64,000 nucleotides of DNA from Verrucomicrobiaceae bacterium. Lineage in GTDB: Bacteria; Verrucomicrobiota; Verrucomicrobiia; Verrucomicrobiales; Verrucomicrobiaceae. Positions 26,113-34,669 of this stretch are shown piece after piece. The stretch is taken from positions 1-64,000 of the forward strand of contig JAEUHK010000018.1 of assembly GCA_016795465.1 (NCBI GenBank), given 5' to 3'. Numbering within the stretch: the first letter of the stretch is position 1; each line of letters starts with the position of its first letter. The notes under the pieces were generated by a model. That model saw nothing but the letters and a program-made list of their open reading frames with translations. It was not told the origin of the DNA and did no database searches. The position numbers were made by a program, and so were the translations under genes.

Positions 26113-27809
26113 CTGCCGCGCCTTTCTTCACTCGTGTCATCCATCAATGCCGTGTCGAGTGGCGGCATCAGCGGTTCATGGTGCTGTTGTGGTTGCTCGT
26201 GCTTGTCCTGCGCCAGTGGCAGCAGGTTTTTGAGACAAGAACTCGAACCTCTCTGACCTCCTATTGGGACCTCGATCTCTTGCTGGCGGTCACGCCAGTG
26301 CTGATGGCAGCCGCAGTCGTGTGGCGCTGCGTCAGCGCGGACTCCCCCTCAAACACCGATACCTTCAGCCTCACGCGACCGGTGGGACAGGCGGTGCTGT
26401 GGTGCGGGAAGCTTCTTTTCGTCGTCACCGCCGTGATGCTGCCGCTGCTGCTCGTGCTGAGCCAAGGGTGGCGCGGTTTTGACCTCGGTGCGGCTCAATG
26501 GGCGGCCATGAGCGGAGCGGTGCTGCTCGCGGGTGGTCTGCTCTGCGCCCTGGCAGGCGGAGTGACTGCGCTGGCCTCGTCCTCGCGTCAGGTGATCGCT
26601 CTCGCTGTGCTCTCGCTCGTCGGTGCGGGCGTGTGGCTGGCCATGCAGGAGAGATGGTCCGTGCCGGAGTTCATGACGCCCGAAACACAGCGCGTGCAGC
26701 TTTGCGGCAGTCTCGTCGCAGGCGTTTTGGCCTTCGCAGGCATCATGGCGGCCTGGTGGTGCGCCACGGTGCCAAGGCGGCGATTCTCCGCGGCGGGCTT
26801 GCTGCTCGCCACGCTGCTGGTTTCGCGTTGGATCGCCGAGACATGGAGTGCTGAGTGGCTCACGCGTCCCGAGAAGGAATACGCCAAGGCCTCCAAACTC
26901 GCTTTAAAGTTCGGCAAGGCTGATCCGGCAGACAAAACGCCCGGACGCGGCCTCTGGCCCACGCTACGCATCACCGGCCTCGGTAAAGATGAAGTCGCCA
27001 CCATCCTCGAATTCGCTCCCGTCCGTGAAAACGAGCCCTGGCCGCCCGAAGGCAGCCACACAGACACCCCGAGCACCGAACGCGGCTACGGCTCCTGGCT
27101 GCATCACGACCACACGCGAGCGCTTTTCAAGCACTACCCCGCCACCACTCTCTGGCAGGATCGAATCCATAACGATGCAGTGTACAACGGCCGCAAGACG
27201 CTCGATGCGCTGCTGCAAAGCATGCGTCTAAAACGCGAGGATGCCATCCAGCGCCCCTGGCGGCTGCGGATCGTCGTGCATGAGATGAAACGCATCGCAT
27301 CCATGCCCTACCGGCAGCTTTGGACCCAGGAAAACGCCTTTCTCATCCGTCCCGGCATGCGATTGGAGCTCAACGCCTTCGCCTGGCTGCGCGATGCATG
27401 GGAGATGCACGGCCGCGTTCATCGCCTAGCATCCGCCGTGCTTCCCATTGATGCCTTCCGCCATGCCACCACGCGGAAGCATGAACTGGACGACGACTTC
27501 TTCCTCGTGCTCGAAGACAAAGAGCTGCGCGAAAACGAAGCCCACAGTCTCGGTCTCGTCTGCCGCGATCCACGTCTCGCGATTTGGGCAGATCACAGCG
27601 GCCTCTGGCTCCATGAAGAGAACCAGGGCTTCGAAGTCCGCCTTTGGCATCCGCGAGAGCAGCAGGTGATCCTCCAGCGCAACCTCGACGAATGGATCGA
27701 CCAGCAAGACGCCAGCCTCTGGCATGCCGAGGAGCGCGGCATCGTGGAACTGGAACTCACGCCTGAGCAGATGGCCCAGGTGTTGCCGGAACCGCTGAAG
27801 AAGCCGTGA
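26109..27809 (+). CDS. ABC-exporter membrane protein (second of pair)
   Basis: 566 residues with the same layout as the preceding protein but shorter: N-terminal helices (FMVLLWLLVLVLRQW, LLLAVTPVLMAAAVVW, LLFVVTAVMLPLLLVLS, LALAVLSLVG-like and AGVLAFAGIMAAWWC) in the first 250 residues and a 300-residue soluble C-terminal region. Its start ATGA overlaps the upstream stop, so expression is coupled. The two proteins probably form a heterodimeric permease with the ATPase at 22675. No substrate can be inferred; antimicrobial-peptide or lipid export is typical of YtrA-linked transporters. Confidence 0.75.
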   Translation: MTAAPFFTRVIHQCRVEWRHQRFMVLLWLLVLVLRQWQQVFETRTRTSLTSYWDLDLLLAVTPVLMAAAVVWRCVSADSPSNTDTFSLTRPVGQAVLWCGKLLFVVTAVMLPLLLVLSQGWRGFDLGAAQWAAMSGAVLLAGGLLCALAGGVTALASSSRQVIALAVLSLVGAGVWLAMQERWSVPEFMTPETQRVQLCGSLVAGVLAFAGIMAAWWCATVPRRRFSAAGLLLATLLVSRWIAETWSAEWLTRPEKEYAKASKLALKFGKADPADKTPGRGLWPTLRITGLGKDEVATILEFAPVRENEPWPPEGSHTDTPSTERGYGSWLHHDHTRALFKHYPATTLWQDRIHNDAVYNGRKTLDALLQSMRLKREDAIQRPWRLRIVVHEMKRIASMPYRQLWTQENAFLIRPGMRLELNAFAWLRDAWEMHGRVHRLASAVLPIDAFRHATTRKHELDDDFFLVLEDKELRENEAHSLGLVCRDPRLAIWADHSGLWLHEENQGFEVRLWHPREQQVILQRNLDEWIDQQDASLWHAEERGIVELELTPEQMAQVLPEPLKKP

Positions 27810-27841
27810 GGAATCACGTGCGTCCATCGTTAACTCCGGCC

Positions 27842-28846
27842 ATGAAACGACGCTCCTTTTTCCTCGCCTGTGGCTCGGCGGCTCTCGCCGCGAATGTGCC
27901 GTCTCGTTTGCGCATCGGCCAGATCGGCACGGAGCATGCGCATGCAGCCGGGAAAATGGCGGCGATGCGATCGTTGACGGATCTGTGGGACGTGGTCGGC
28001 GTGACGGGGCCGAAGGGCTACGACGGTGTGAAGTCCATGAGCGTGGAGGAACTGCTGGCGGTGCCGGATTTGAAGGCGGTGGCGGTGGAGACGACGCTGG
28101 AGGCCTCGTGCGCGATGGCGCGGCGGTGCATCGAGGCGGGCAAGCATGTGCATCTGGACAAGCCGGGTGCGGTGAATCACGACGAGTTCAAGGCGATGCG
28201 CATGGAAGCGGAGAAACGCGGGCTGACGGTGCAGATGGGTTACATGCTGCGCTACAATCCAGCCTTCACTTTGCTCTTCCAAGCCGTGCGCGAGGGCTGG
28301 CTGGGTGAGATCACGGAGATCGACGCGGCGATGGGCAAGCTGGCGGATGCAGGCACGCGGAACAAGATCGGCGCTTTGGAGGGTGGCGGCTTGTTTGAGC
28401 TGGGCTGTCATGTGATCGACGCGGTGCTGACGATCCTCGGCAAGCCCTCGGCGGTCACTGCTTTCTCGACACCGACCGGCAGCGATGGCGTGAAGGACAA
28501 TCAAATGGCCGTGCTGCAATACGCGAAGGCCACGGCGGTGATCCGCTGCAATCACGCGGACCCGTTTGGCGGCCCGCGAAGGCGTTTCAATGTCAGCGGC
28601 ACGGAGGGGACATTGGAGATTGTGCCGTTGGAGAGCGGTCAGGTGACTCTTTCGCTCACGAAGGCCCGTGCCAGTTACAAGAAGGGCACGCAGAAAATCG
28701 AGCTTCAGGTGCCGAAAGGCCGCTATGACCTCGAATTTGTCGATCTGGCGAAAATCGTGCGTGGTGAGAAAAAGCTGGCGTGGGACGCGGCGCACGACAT
28801 GGCGGTGCATGAGACCGTGCTGCGTGCCGCCGGGATCTGGAAGTGA
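27842..28846 (+). CDS. Gfo/Idh/MocA-family oxidoreductase
   Basis: 334 residues. The N-terminus MKRRSFFLACGSAALAANVPS looks like a Tat signal (Arg-Arg before a hydrophobic stretch), common for this family in Verrucomicrobiota. Then RIGQIGTEHAHAAGKM opens a Rossmann fold. HVHLDKPGAVNHDEFKAM carries the family Glu/Asp-Lys-Pro motif (here DKP), and GGGLFELGCHVIDAVLTILG the C-terminal catalytic-domain His. It probably acts on a sugar or cyclitol with NAD(P). It is located between an ABC exporter operon and an ABC ATPase gene only two bases downstream. Confidence 0.88.
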   Translation: MKRRSFFLACGSAALAANVPSRLRIGQIGTEHAHAAGKMAAMRSLTDLWDVVGVTGPKGYDGVKSMSVEELLAVPDLKAVAVETTLEASCAMARRCIEAGKHVHLDKPGAVNHDEFKAMRMEAEKRGLTVQMGYMLRYNPAFTLLFQAVREGWLGEITEIDAAMGKLADAGTRNKIGALEGGGLFELGCHVIDAVLTILGKPSAVTAFSTPTGSDGVKDNQMAVLQYAKATAVIRCNHADPFGGPRRRFNVSGTEGTLEIVPLESGQVTLSLTKARASYKKGTQKIELQVPKGRYDLEFVDLAKIVRGEKKLAWDAAHDMAVHETVLRAAGIWK

Positions 28847-28848
28847 CC

Positions 28849-29508
28849 ATGAGCGCCCTGACCATCCAAGACCTCGCCTTTGCCTACCCGGGAGATTCGT
28901 TCCGCCTGGCGGTGCCATCGCTCGATGTGGCCGCGGGCTCCACGCTGGCTCTCGCGGGTGCGAGCGGTGGTGGAAAGACCACGCTGCTGCGCCTGATGAC
29001 CGGCTTGCTACGTCCTGAACGCGGCGAGGTGCGCCTCGGCGATCAAAACTTGGCCTCGATGAGCCGCGAGGAGCTGCGTGCGTTTCGTTTGAAGAACATC
29101 GGGCTGGTGTTTCAGGACTTTGCACTGCTCGATTACCTGACGGTGGAGGAAAATATCCTCATTCCGCACCAGTTCAGCGGCAGCACGCTGGCCACGGCCC
29201 GCACAAACCTCCCTTCCCTGCTCGAACGCCTGCAAATCGATGGTTACCGCCACAAACGTGTGAGCCAGCTTTCGCAAGGTGAGCGCCAGCGGGTGGCCAT
29301 CGCGAGGGCACTGGCTCATGAGCCGAGGTTTTTGTTCGCTGACGAGCCGACGGCGTCGCTCGACCCGGTGCGCACGCGAGCGGTGACTGATCTCATGATC
29401 GAAGATGCGAAGCGGCGAAATGCCGCGCTGGTCGTGGTGACGCACGATCATGCCCTGCTGCCGAGTTTTGATGCCACACGGCGCATGGATGACTTCACCG
29501 GAAGGTGA
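28849..29508 (+). CDS. ABC ATPase, LolD/MacB type
   Basis: 219 residues. Walker A GASGGGKTTLL, IGLVFQDFALLDYLTVEENI (the Q-loop of LolD/MacB/FtsE-like ATPases), signature LSQGERQRVAIARAL, Walker B FLFADEPTASLDP and HDHALL. These ATPases normally drive mechanotransmission through an FtsX-like permease with a HlyD-like adaptor; the adaptor gene follows, but no permease is adjacent. ATG 28849 is chosen; a GTG at 28843 overlapping the previous stop would add two residues and cannot be ruled out. Confidence 0.92.
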   Translation: MSALTIQDLAFAYPGDSFRLAVPSLDVAAGSTLALAGASGGGKTTLLRLMTGLLRPERGEVRLGDQNLASMSREELRAFRLKNIGLVFQDFALLDYLTVEENILIPHQFSGSTLATARTNLPSLLERLQIDGYRHKRVSQLSQGERQRVAIARALAHEPRFLFADEPTASLDPVRTRAVTDLMIEDAKRRNAALVVVTHDHALLPSFDATRRMDDFTGR

Positions 29509-29556
29509 AAAATCACCTGCGAAGAGGCTCGTGGCGGGCATGATGGCCACGCCCCC

Positions 29557-30819
29557 ATGTCTGATGCCAAAAGCCCAAGCCCCGCCTCCTCGACGACCGC
29601 GCCGTGGGAGGCCAAACGTCCACCGCGTGGCCGCGGCCTTCTGCGCAAGCTTTTCACCCTGCTCATCATCGGCGGCCTAATAGCCCTCGTGGTGCAGGCG
29701 ATGAGCCCGCGACCCGTCGAAGTCGAGGTCGGCGTGGTGAAGCCGGGTCCGCTGACGGTTTTCGTGAGCGAGGAAGGCAAGACTCGCATCCGCAATCGCT
29801 ACATCGTCGCCGCTCCGGTAGCCGGCAGCATGCAGCGGGTGACTTTGAAGCCAGGCGATGCGGTGAAGGCAGGCGAGACGATCCTCACCCGCATCGAACC
29901 GGTGATGGCTCCTCTGCTGGATGCCCGCACAAAGGCGCAGGCGCTGGCCCGTGTGAATGCTGGCACCGCGACGCAAAGCCGTGCGCAGGAAGCGCTCGAG
30001 ATGGCCCGCACCGGCCTGAAATACGCGCAGACGAATTGGGACCGCATTAAGAACAACACGGACAAGGGCACGATCAGCGACACGGACCGCGACACCTTCG
30101 AACGCGAGGCGGAGATGAAGGCCCGCGAGGTGCGTTCGGCGGAATTTGCGCTGCAAGTGGCGGAGTTTGAACTGGCTCAAGCGAAGGCCGCCCTGCTTCA
30201 ACTCGAAAAGCCGGAGAGCGGCGGCGCGGTGATCGATTTGAAGGCTCCGGTGAATGGCGTGGTGCTGCGAGTGCAGCAGGAAAGTGCCACGATCGTGTCT
30301 CCGGGCACGCCGATTATCGAACTCGGCGATCCCACGGACCTCGAAGTGGAGGCAGAGATCCTTTCTCGCGATGCCGTGAACATCCAGACCGGTGCGGAAG
30401 TCTTGATCGAGCAATGGGGCGGCAAGCCCGTGCCGGCTCGCGTGCGCCGCATCGAGCCTGCGGCTTTCACGAAGGTATCGGCTCTCGGTGTCGAGGAGCA
30501 GCGTGTGCTGGTGCTGAGTGACTTCGCGAAGGACTCCCCTGCCCTGAAGATGCTCGGCGATCGTTTTCGCGTGGAGGTGCGTGTGGCCGTCTGGCATAGC
30601 GATGAGACCTTGCTGGTGCCCGCTGGAGCTCTTTTCCGCGAAGGCAGCGAGTGGAAGACCTTTCTCTTTGATCACGGCAAGGCCCGCACGGTCACTGTCG
30701 AGGCCGGACGCACCGATGGAAAGCTCACTCAAGTCCTCGGCGGCATCAAAGCGGGCGATGAAGTGCTTTTACACCCGCCTGACAGTGTCAAAGAAGGCAG
30801 CGAGGTGGTGAAGCGCTGA
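29557..30819 (+). CDS. HlyD-family periplasmic adaptor protein
   Basis: 420 residues. A basic cytoplasmic tail and one membrane helix (KLFTLLIIGGLIALVVQAM) anchor it. The periplasmic part has a lipoyl/barrel-sandwich half motif (YIVAAPVAGSMQRVTLKPGD), a long alpha-helical hairpin (about residues 140-220, rich in Ala/Glu/Arg) and the second lipoyl half (LKAPVNGVVLRVQQESATIV), ending with a beta-barrel region. It fits the adaptor of a MacAB- or RND-type efflux system. The ATPase gene is 48 bases upstream. Its stop touches the stop of the convergent M48-like gene. Confidence 0.9.
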   Translation: MSDAKSPSPASSTTAPWEAKRPPRGRGLLRKLFTLLIIGGLIALVVQAMSPRPVEVEVGVVKPGPLTVFVSEEGKTRIRNRYIVAAPVAGSMQRVTLKPGDAVKAGETILTRIEPVMAPLLDARTKAQALARVNAGTATQSRAQEALEMARTGLKYAQTNWDRIKNNTDKGTISDTDRDTFEREAEMKAREVRSAEFALQVAEFELAQAKAALLQLEKPESGGAVIDLKAPVNGVVLRVQQESATIVSPGTPIIELGDPTDLEVEAEILSRDAVNIQTGAEVLIEQWGGKPVPARVRRIEPAAFTKVSALGVEEQRVLVLSDFAKDSPALKMLGDRFRVEVRVAVWHSDETLLVPAGALFREGSEWKTFLFDHGKARTVTVEAGRTDGKLTQVLGGIKAGDEVLLHPPDSVKEGSEVVKR

Positions 30820-33114
30820 TCACGCGGTGGCCTTTTGCTGGCCCTGACGCCAGGCGGCGATCTCGTTGGGATTACCCTGCTTCATGCCGATCTTTTGCGT
30901 TGTGAACTCCTCGGGCAGCAGCACCTCGGTGTTCGATCCCATCGTGAGCGGGCCCAGGAAATGGATCTCGACACGCTCCGCGGCCTCGCAGAGCCAGCCA
31001 AAGGCACGGTGATACAATTCGAGGAAGGCATCGACATACGGCGCGATGCAGTCGGAGGCATCGGAGGCCATTTTGAGCGCGGTTCCCTTCAAATTGTTCG
31101 CATCGGTGGATTCGACGGAGACGCTCGGCATCTGCGGCAGCGGCTTGGGCAGCAGGTAATCATTCAAGGCCACCGGCATGCCGCTTTCGGTGAAGGGAAA
31201 CATCGCTCCATCCATGGTGGAGATGATCTGGCGCACGAGATTGAGCATCTTTGGCACCACGGTTTGCAACGCGGCAAGGAGGGCGCTGGGATCATCGACG
31301 TTCGCAAACTTCGCGCCGAGCGTCTGGAAGGCAAAGAAGGTCGTGAGCAGCTCGCGGAAGGAAGGCAGCGCACCGGCCATCGCCTCATAAACAGCCACCC
31401 AGCCGGGCAGATCACGTCGGCGGAACTGGAGGAACTCGTCGAGTTGAGCGGGCTCCGACCACCACAAAAGACCAAGAGCGGAGGCAAAGCGGCTTTCGAG
31501 CATGATCTCCTTTTCGACGAGCGGACCTTCCATGTGCTCCATGACCATGCGCTGCCGGGAGGCCTCTGCCCGCAGCGTGCCGGGACTCACATCCTCGAGG
31601 CCAAACTGGATGCGTGACACGGTGAAGCCCGCGAGGCTGAGCACGGCGGCGGCTTCGAGATCACGACGACGCTGCCACGCGATGTTCCACTCCTGCAGCG
31701 CCACTTTGAGCTGCGGACCCCATTGAATAACCTCATCGCGAATGGTGAGGATGGTGCGCTGCAATTCCACTCGTCCCGGCGAGGTGGCCGGCGTGGCACC
31801 TAGGCCGCACAAGCAGCGCTCGGGATGAGCGAGGCCGTGGAAGTAGCGGCGGATGGCCACGAGCGAGGCTTCATCGCGTCGGTTTTGATGAATGACCTCC
31901 TCATCGGCGACGAGCCGGTGCTCGACGAGATTGATCTCGAGCTCGTGCTGGTAGTAAAAGTAGGTCACCTGACGCGAGAGATCGACGAACTGCCTCATCA
32001 ACACCGCCGCGGGCTGGCCGGGCGAGAGATGAGCGACGATTTCCGCACCAACGGGAGGTTGGGCAGCGCTGACGGTCTCGGGTTGAGGTGGTCGCCCATC
32101 GGCTTTCGCGGCCGATTTGTCCGCCACGGCCTTTGCCACATGACGGGAGATCAGCAGCGAGAGGTTTTCAGGGATGCGATGCTGTTTCACACCTCGATCG
32201 ATTTCCTGTGAGGCCGATTCCCAAGCCTTGCGAAGGTGCGAGAGCTTGCGGTTCATCCGCGCATACTCGTCCTTGCCGATCACATTTTCCGCGCAGCCAT
32301 CCGCGGTGCGGTCCATGGCCCAAATCGCGAGCAGGCTGGCACTGCGTGCGACAAGGGCGATGAGCATGAAGGGCACCTTGGCAATCCACATCCAGCCGCG
32401 CACGATGAAGCGGCCCACCTTGTGCCACTGCGTCTCGCGCTTGGGTGCCTTGCGCAGATCGAGCTCCCATGGGTCACGTTCCAAAACAGCACGGTAGAAC
32501 CACAGGTTCATCTCCCTCAGCGTGTGCACAAACAGGGTGCCGAGGCCGCCGGCGCCGTAGCCGAGCTCGCGTGCCAGCAGACCACCGAGCTCCCGCGCGG
32601 AGACCACGGAGATCACGGGCATGCCGATGTGCATGACGGTTTCGCCGGAGAGGATGCCATTCAGGCCGCCTTTCATCGTCGAACGCACGGAGATGGTCGT
32701 ATCAAGCCACACTTGGGCCGGCGGCGGCATTTTGAGATGCCAGCAAAGGGTGTGGATGATCTCAAAAAGCTGGGGCTGCGTGCCCTGCATTACTTGTATA
32801 GCCACCCGCGTGGATGGCGGTCTCGGCCGCAGCGGACGCAGCATGAACACCCACGTGATGCCCAGCGCGAGGAAAAGCAGCCAGTCCTTCATGAGGTTCC
32901 AATGCAGGACGCCGTTGATGGCCATGGTCTTCGTGATGGCGTGCAGTTCCACGCCGATCCACACGAAGGTGAGCGCCACCAGCAGGATGTAGGTGAGCAG
33001 CAAACAGACCGCCACCGTGGCCGACGAGATCAGCAGCAGGAAATGCAGCGGACCGCGCCAGGGCGCGATGCGGATGCATTTGAGTGGTGCTTCGGATGCG
33101 TGGGCCGATGACAT
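30820..33114 (-). CDS. Membrane protein related to M48 peptidases, catalytic histidines lost
   Basis: 764 residues. Two hydrophobic helices lie near residues 22-48 and 66-86. The stretch GGLNGILSGETVMHIGMP followed by ISVVSARELGGLLARELGYG (about residues 150-185) parallels the M48 family pattern in which a strand precedes V-L-A-HE-F-G-H-F and then INMWF-x-R-x-x-x-ERD. Here NLWFYRAVLERDPWEL follows at the expected distance, but the zinc motif reads RELGY: both His are replaced and only Glu remains. The C-terminal 500 residues are helical and unassigned. It is probably a non-peptidase membrane protein. The ATG at 33114 is chosen over one 12 codons upstream. Confidence 0.7.
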   Translation of the reverse strand: MSSAHASEAPLKCIRIAPWRGPLHFLLLISSATVAVCLLLTYILLVALTFVWIGVELHAITKTMAINGVLHWNLMKDWLLFLALGITWVFMLRPLRPRPPSTRVAIQVMQGTQPQLFEIIHTLCWHLKMPPPAQVWLDTTISVRSTMKGGLNGILSGETVMHIGMPVISVVSARELGGLLARELGYGAGGLGTLFVHTLREMNLWFYRAVLERDPWELDLRKAPKRETQWHKVGRFIVRGWMWIAKVPFMLIALVARSASLLAIWAMDRTADGCAENVIGKDEYARMNRKLSHLRKAWESASQEIDRGVKQHRIPENLSLLISRHVAKAVADKSAAKADGRPPQPETVSAAQPPVGAEIVAHLSPGQPAAVLMRQFVDLSRQVTYFYYQHELEINLVEHRLVADEEVIHQNRRDEASLVAIRRYFHGLAHPERCLCGLGATPATSPGRVELQRTILTIRDEVIQWGPQLKVALQEWNIAWQRRRDLEAAAVLSLAGFTVSRIQFGLEDVSPGTLRAEASRQRMVMEHMEGPLVEKEIMLESRFASALGLLWWSEPAQLDEFLQFRRRDLPGWVAVYEAMAGALPSFRELLTTFFAFQTLGAKFANVDDPSALLAALQTVVPKMLNLVRQIISTMDGAMFPFTESGMPVALNDYLLPKPLPQMPSVSVESTDANNLKGTALKMASDASDCIAPYVDAFLELYHRAFGWLCEAAERVEIHFLGPLTMGSNTEVLLPEEFTTQKIGMKQGNPNEIAAWRQGQQKATA

Positions 33115-33265
33115 GAGGAAAACAGGGGAGAGCCGTGCCCCGGAGAGCACGACCGGGGGAAAGTTAAGGCTCCATTTATGGTAATTCTAGTTAATTATTC
33201 CTATTTCAGGATGTTCAGGCTCGGAAAACCGGCCAAATCGCCCCTGTTCAGCCCGTTTGGAGGCC

Positions 33266-34660
33266 ATGCGCCTCCCTTTTGCCCTCTTCGGCTTCGCTTT
33301 GGCCTCCGCTGCCGCGAAACCGGTGAACCTCGTTTTCATCCTCACGGACAACCAGGGTGCCTGGACGCTCGGCTGCTACGGTAACCCGGACATCCGCACG
33401 CCACACATCGATCGCATGGCCGCCGAGGGTATTCGCTTCACCCGGGCCCTGAGCAGCAATCCGGTCTGCTCGCCAACGCGGGCGACGTTTTTGACCGGTC
33501 TGATCCCGTCGCAGCATGGCGTGCATTCCTTCCTCGACCCGAAATACATGATGGGGCCGGAGGCCTACAACACGCTGCAGGAATTCACCTCCCTCGGCGA
33601 GGTGCTTCATGATGCGGGCTACACCTGCGGCCTCAGCGGCAAATGGCACCTCGGGGCGAACATGACTCCCAGCGAGGGGTTCACGACCTGGACGACCAAA
33701 CCGGACGGGAGCACGCAGGAGTTTTACGATCAAAAAATCATCGAGAATGGCGAACTCCGCATCGAGGCGGGCTACACCACGGACTTTTGGACGCGGAAAG
33801 GCATTGAGTTCATCCAGCAGAACAGGGAGCGGCCGTTTTTCCTCTACCTCGCCTACAACGGCCCTTACTCGCTCGGCAACCTCATGACCCAGCCGGCCCG
33901 CAACCGGCATGCCGAATACTATGCCGACAAGCCGCTGCACTCCTTTCCCCGCGATGCGATGCATCCCTGGCAGCATGCTAACAAGCAATTCCACAACACC
34001 GATGCCGGCCGCCGCCGCATGGCCGCCGAATGCAGCGGCGTGGATGATGGCGTGGGTGGAATCCTCGCGGCGCTGAAAGCCAACGGCCTCGATGAAAACA
34101 CGCTCGTGGTCTATTCCAGCGATCAAGGCTGGATGGGCGGTCAAAACGGCATGTGGGGCATGGGAGACCACTTTGTGCCCACCGGTGCCCACGAGCTGAT
34201 GATGCAGATCCCGCTGATTTTCCGTCATCCTGGGCAAATTCATGCCGCGCAGACCTGTGATGCCATCGTGAGCAATTATGACTTCATGCCGAGCGTGCTC
34301 GCCTACCTCGGCCAGCCGATGCCGAAGAGCCCCAAATCACCCGGGCGTGACTTTTCACCGGCTCTGCGAGGTCAAAAGCTCGACAACTGGGACAACACGA
34401 TCTTCTACGAAATGGAGACCACGCGAGCGATCCGCAGCGAGCGTTGGAAATTCGTCTCACGGCATCCGGACGGACCTTGCGAGCTCTACGACATGCAGGC
34501 CGATCCGCAGGAACGCTTCAATCAATATGGCCAGCCGGGAACCGATGTGATTCGAGCCGATCTTGCGAAGCAGCTCGATGCTTTCTTCAACCAATACGCC
34601 GACCCCAAATGGGACATCTGGAAAGGCGGAGGCTCAAAAGCGAAGCTGCACACGAAGTGA
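33266..34660 (+). CDS. Sulfatase (formylglycine type), secreted
   Basis: 464 residues. A short signal peptide (MRLPFALFGFALASAAA) is followed by NLVFILTDNQGAW: Asp28 is the first calcium ligand, and the usual second Asp is Asn29. CSPTRATFLTG starts at Cys68, which is converted to formylglycine. GLSGKWHLG and YSSDQGW hold further active-site Lys, His and Asp residues. One of the few starts here with a good ribosome-binding site, GGAGG at 33259-33263. The substrate is not known. It lies in a divergent promoter region shared with the M48-like gene. Confidence 0.93.
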   Translation: MRLPFALFGFALASAAAKPVNLVFILTDNQGAWTLGCYGNPDIRTPHIDRMAAEGIRFTRALSSNPVCSPTRATFLTGLIPSQHGVHSFLDPKYMMGPEAYNTLQEFTSLGEVLHDAGYTCGLSGKWHLGANMTPSEGFTTWTTKPDGSTQEFYDQKIIENGELRIEAGYTTDFWTRKGIEFIQQNRERPFFLYLAYNGPYSLGNLMTQPARNRHAEYYADKPLHSFPRDAMHPWQHANKQFHNTDAGRRRMAAECSGVDDGVGGILAALKANGLDENTLVVYSSDQGWMGGQNGMWGMGDHFVPTGAHELMMQIPLIFRHPGQIHAAQTCDAIVSNYDFMPSVLAYLGQPMPKSPKSPGRDFSPALRGQKLDNWDNTIFYEMETTRAIRSERWKFVSRHPDGPCELYDMQADPQERFNQYGQPGTDVIRADLAKQLDAFFNQYADPKWDIWKGGGSKAKLHTK

Positions 34661-34669
34661 CCTGCCACT

